5,529 nucleotides of DNA from Ruminococcaceae bacterium UBA4306. GTDB lineage: Bacteria > Bacillota > Clostridia > Oscillospirales > Acutalibacteraceae. The stretch is taken from contig DGUQ01000077.1 of NCBI GenBank assembly GCA_002394725.1, positions 1 through 5,529 of the forward strand, in the 5' to 3' direction. The position numbers and the translations under genes were made by a program. Every line of letters starts with the position of its first letter. Position 1 is the first letter of the stretch. Below the pieces are notes generated by a model that saw nothing but the letters and a program-made list of their open reading frames with translations, was not told the origin of the DNA and made no database searches. Below, in pieces: positions 4,201 to 5,529 of this stretch.

Positions 4201-5025
4201 TTGAAATATATCTTACTATCCATCGCGGCGGTCGCGATCGTGTTCGGGCTCAGCTTTCTGCTCACGGGACTGATCCGCAAGAAGCAGAAAAAGAAGCTGC
4301 CCCTCATTCTCCATATCTTGATCAGCGTTGGGCTCGGTCTGCTGATCCTCTGCGTTGTCGGCTTTTGCTACCTCAACGTCCATTATACAGCGCAGGAGGA
4401 AGCGCTCGCCGTGCTGTCCGAGCCCACCGGCGCAACCGTCACCGCGATCGACGGCGGATACTTTGTCGACGGCGCGGGACAGGATACAGCGCTGATCTTC
4501 TACCCCGGCGCAAAGGTGGACGCGCAGGCGTATCTGCCGCTGATGAAGGAGATCGCGGCAGGAGGTGTAGACTGCTTCCTGCTCGATCTGCCGATGCGCA
4601 TGGCGATCTTTGACCAAAACGCCGCGGATAAGATCACGTCGAAGTATGATTACGATACCGTGATGGTGGGCGGTCATTCGATGGGCGGCATGATCGCCGC
4701 GAGCTATGCCGCCGCTCACAAGGACGCGGTTGACGGCACGGTACTGCTCGCCGCTTATCCGACCAAGCCGCTCGACGGATCCGCTAAGCTGCTGTCCGTG
4801 TACGGCACACAGGACAAGGTGCTCGACCGAAAAGCGTATGAAAACGCCAAGCAGGATTTCCCACACAGCACTGCCGAAACGGTCATCGAGGGCGGCAATC
4901 ACGCGCAGTTCGGCAACTACGGCGCGCAGAAGGGCGATGGTGAGGCGACGATCTCCGCCAAGGAACAGCAGAGCAGAACCGCCTATGCCGTCCTGCAATT
5001 TGCCAAAACCCTTTCCGATCGCTGA
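4201..5025 (+). CDS. Membrane-anchored alpha/beta hydrolase
   Basis: A 274-residue alpha/beta hydrolase (Abhydrolase_5-like) with two N-terminal hydrophobic segments at about residues 3-24 and 36-58, separated by a very basic loop (RKKQKKK). The hydrolase domain follows: IFYPGAKVDAQAY (99-111), likely the oxyanion-side loop; nucleophile Ser160 in GGHSMGG; Asp205 in YGTQDKV; and His234 in GGNHAQFG. This is a complete Ser-Asp-His triad. By the positive-inside rule the basic loop is cytoplasmic, so the catalytic domain probably faces outside. The substrate is unknown, and esterase, lipase or peptidase-like activity are all possible. The start is TTG at 4201, with AGGTGA just upstream (AGG 7 nt from the start) and a good promoter at 4138-4166. 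No in-frame ATG lies near enough to keep the first membrane segment. No clear terminator follows. Confidence 0.87.
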   Translation: MKYILLSIAAVAIVFGLSFLLTGLIRKKQKKKLPLILHILISVGLGLLILCVVGFCYLNVHYTAQEEALAVLSEPTGATVTAIDGGYFVDGAGQDTALIFYPGAKVDAQAYLPLMKEIAAGGVDCFLLDLPMRMAIFDQNAADKITSKYDYDTVMVGGHSMGGMIAASYAAAHKDAVDGTVLLAAYPTKPLDGSAKLLSVYGTQDKVLDRKAYENAKQDFPHSTAETVIEGGNHAQFGNYGAQKGDGEATISAKEQQSRTAYAVLQFAKTLSDR

Positions 5026-5033
5026 ATTTATGC

Positions 5034-5062
5034 TTGCAAATATGCGGCGGATATGCTACGAT
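5034..5062 (+). promoter_or_regulatory. Promoter of the VOC family gene
   Basis: -35 TTGCAA (5034-5039), 17-nt spacer, extended -10 TGC-TACGAT (-10 at 5057-5062). The layout is the same as the promoter at 4138-4166. It begins 9 nt after the hydrolase stop, so the next gene may be transcribed separately as well as by read-through. Confidence 0.5.
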
Positions 5063-5099
5063 AATGCCAATAAAGTACCATTGAACGGGAGGAATAATG

Positions 5100-5483
5100 A
5101 TGAAAATCACCGGCTTCAGTCCGCTGATCCTGACCGATATCGCCGACGCCGATAACATGATCAAGCTGTTTGAGGATCTCGGCTTTGAGCAGCGGCATAA
5201 GCAGATCCAGCTCGACGGCAGAGAGATCAACGACGTCACCATGAAGCATGCCGACGGGCACTATATCGATATCGCGAGTGTCCCCGTAAAACCGCTGGAT
5301 TCCGTGATCATCCGCATGAATGTCGATAACTTTGAGGAAGCGTATGAGATGCTCACCGCGCGCGGCTTTGTCTGCGGCTCCCAGTCGATCATCGAAACCC
5401 CCTCATCCAAATCGGCGCTGATGGTCTCTCCGACCGGCTTCAAATTCGACCTGTGTCAGCATATCAGGAAGAAAAAAGACTGA
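5100..5483 (+). CDS. VOC superfamily (glyoxalase/bleomycin-resistance fold) protein
   Basis: A 127-residue protein (128 if the preceding ATG at 5097 is used) with the paired beta-alpha-beta-beta-beta layout of vicinal-oxygen-chelate proteins. Module one spans about residues 1-60 (FSPLILTDIADADNMIKLFEDLGF, then strands ending HYIDIASV). Module two spans about 65-122 (SVIIRMNVDNFEEAYEMLTARGF, then ALMVSPTGFKFDLCQH). SPTGF before the last strand is typical of the family. Metal-ligand residues cannot be assigned with confidence, so the reaction (lyase, dioxygenase, antibiotic binding or simple ligand binding) is open. It is cytosolic, with no signal peptide. GGGAGG at 5087-5092 lies 7 nt before ATG 5100 but only 4 nt before ATG 5097, hence the start chosen. 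The downstream 46 bases show no clear terminator. Confidence 0.82.
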   Translation: MKITGFSPLILTDIADADNMIKLFEDLGFEQRHKQIQLDGREINDVTMKHADGHYIDIASVPVKPLDSVIIRMNVDNFEEAYEMLTARGFVCGSQSIIETPSSKSALMVSPTGFKFDLCQHIRKKKD

Positions 5484-5529
5484 TCGCCGAGCATCATTGA
5501 TAATCATCACAAAGACCTCTCACACCCTG

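Noticed and set aside
4216..4998. 260-codon - strand frame opposite the alpha/beta hydrolase
   Set aside because: It is antisense to a gene with an intact catalytic triad, and its His/Arg/Asp-rich composition is typical of a shadow.
1..5529. CRISPR array, tRNA, rRNA or complete insertion sequence
   Set aside because: No regularly spaced direct repeats, no cloverleaf pattern and no transposase gene are visible.

Overview
The window looks like a piece of a chromosome from a low-to-mid GC Gram-positive bacterium. A gut Clostridia of the Oscillospiraceae/Ruminococcus kind is my best guess. The basis is strong AGGAGG-type ribosome binding sites, sigma-A-like promoters, GTG/TTG starts, GC-rich genes separated by very AT-rich spacers, Rho-independent terminators, and a double-hairpin dispersed repeat of a type I recall from these bacteria. 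The species is inferred, not proven.

Layout. Bases 1-99 hold nothing I can name. Bases 100-265 are a MITE-like palindromic element with perfect 22-bp inverted ends. It is followed by a two-gene + strand unit (287-1568): an ACT-domain protein and a DUF5131 (phage gp37/gp68-like, COG4422) cysteine-rich protein, closed by a strong terminator at 1641-1674. Bases 1684-1744 carry a two-hairpin repeat that also reads as a terminator on the - strand. A roughly 350-bp AT-rich region follows with tandem dyad repeats, two palindromes and a promoter, all leading to a 55-codon gene (2098-2265). A remnant of the MITE end (2339-2353) and a + strand terminator (2372-2404) close that gene.

On the - strand, 4047 down to 2410 is a compact three-gene operon with 14- and 13-nt gaps. 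Its order is a ubiquitin-conjugating-enzyme (E2/UBC)-like protein, a zinc-dependent phospholipase C family protein, and an acylphosphatase. The E2-like protein is the most striking object here. It has the E2 HPN motif followed by a cysteine at exactly the canonical distance, but no E1, ubiquitin-like or deubiquitinase gene is visible in the window.

Divergent from the operon, from 4201 on the + strand, are a membrane-anchored alpha/beta hydrolase with an intact Ser-Asp-His triad and then a VOC/glyoxalase-fold protein. Each has its own promoter-like sequence. The last 46 bases hold nothing recognisable.

How the genes work together is mostly unclear. ACT and DUF5131 are probably cotranscribed. 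The E2, phospholipase and acylphosphatase are almost certainly cotranscribed, so a link between protein conjugation and lipid or acyl-phosphate chemistry is a reasonable but untested idea.
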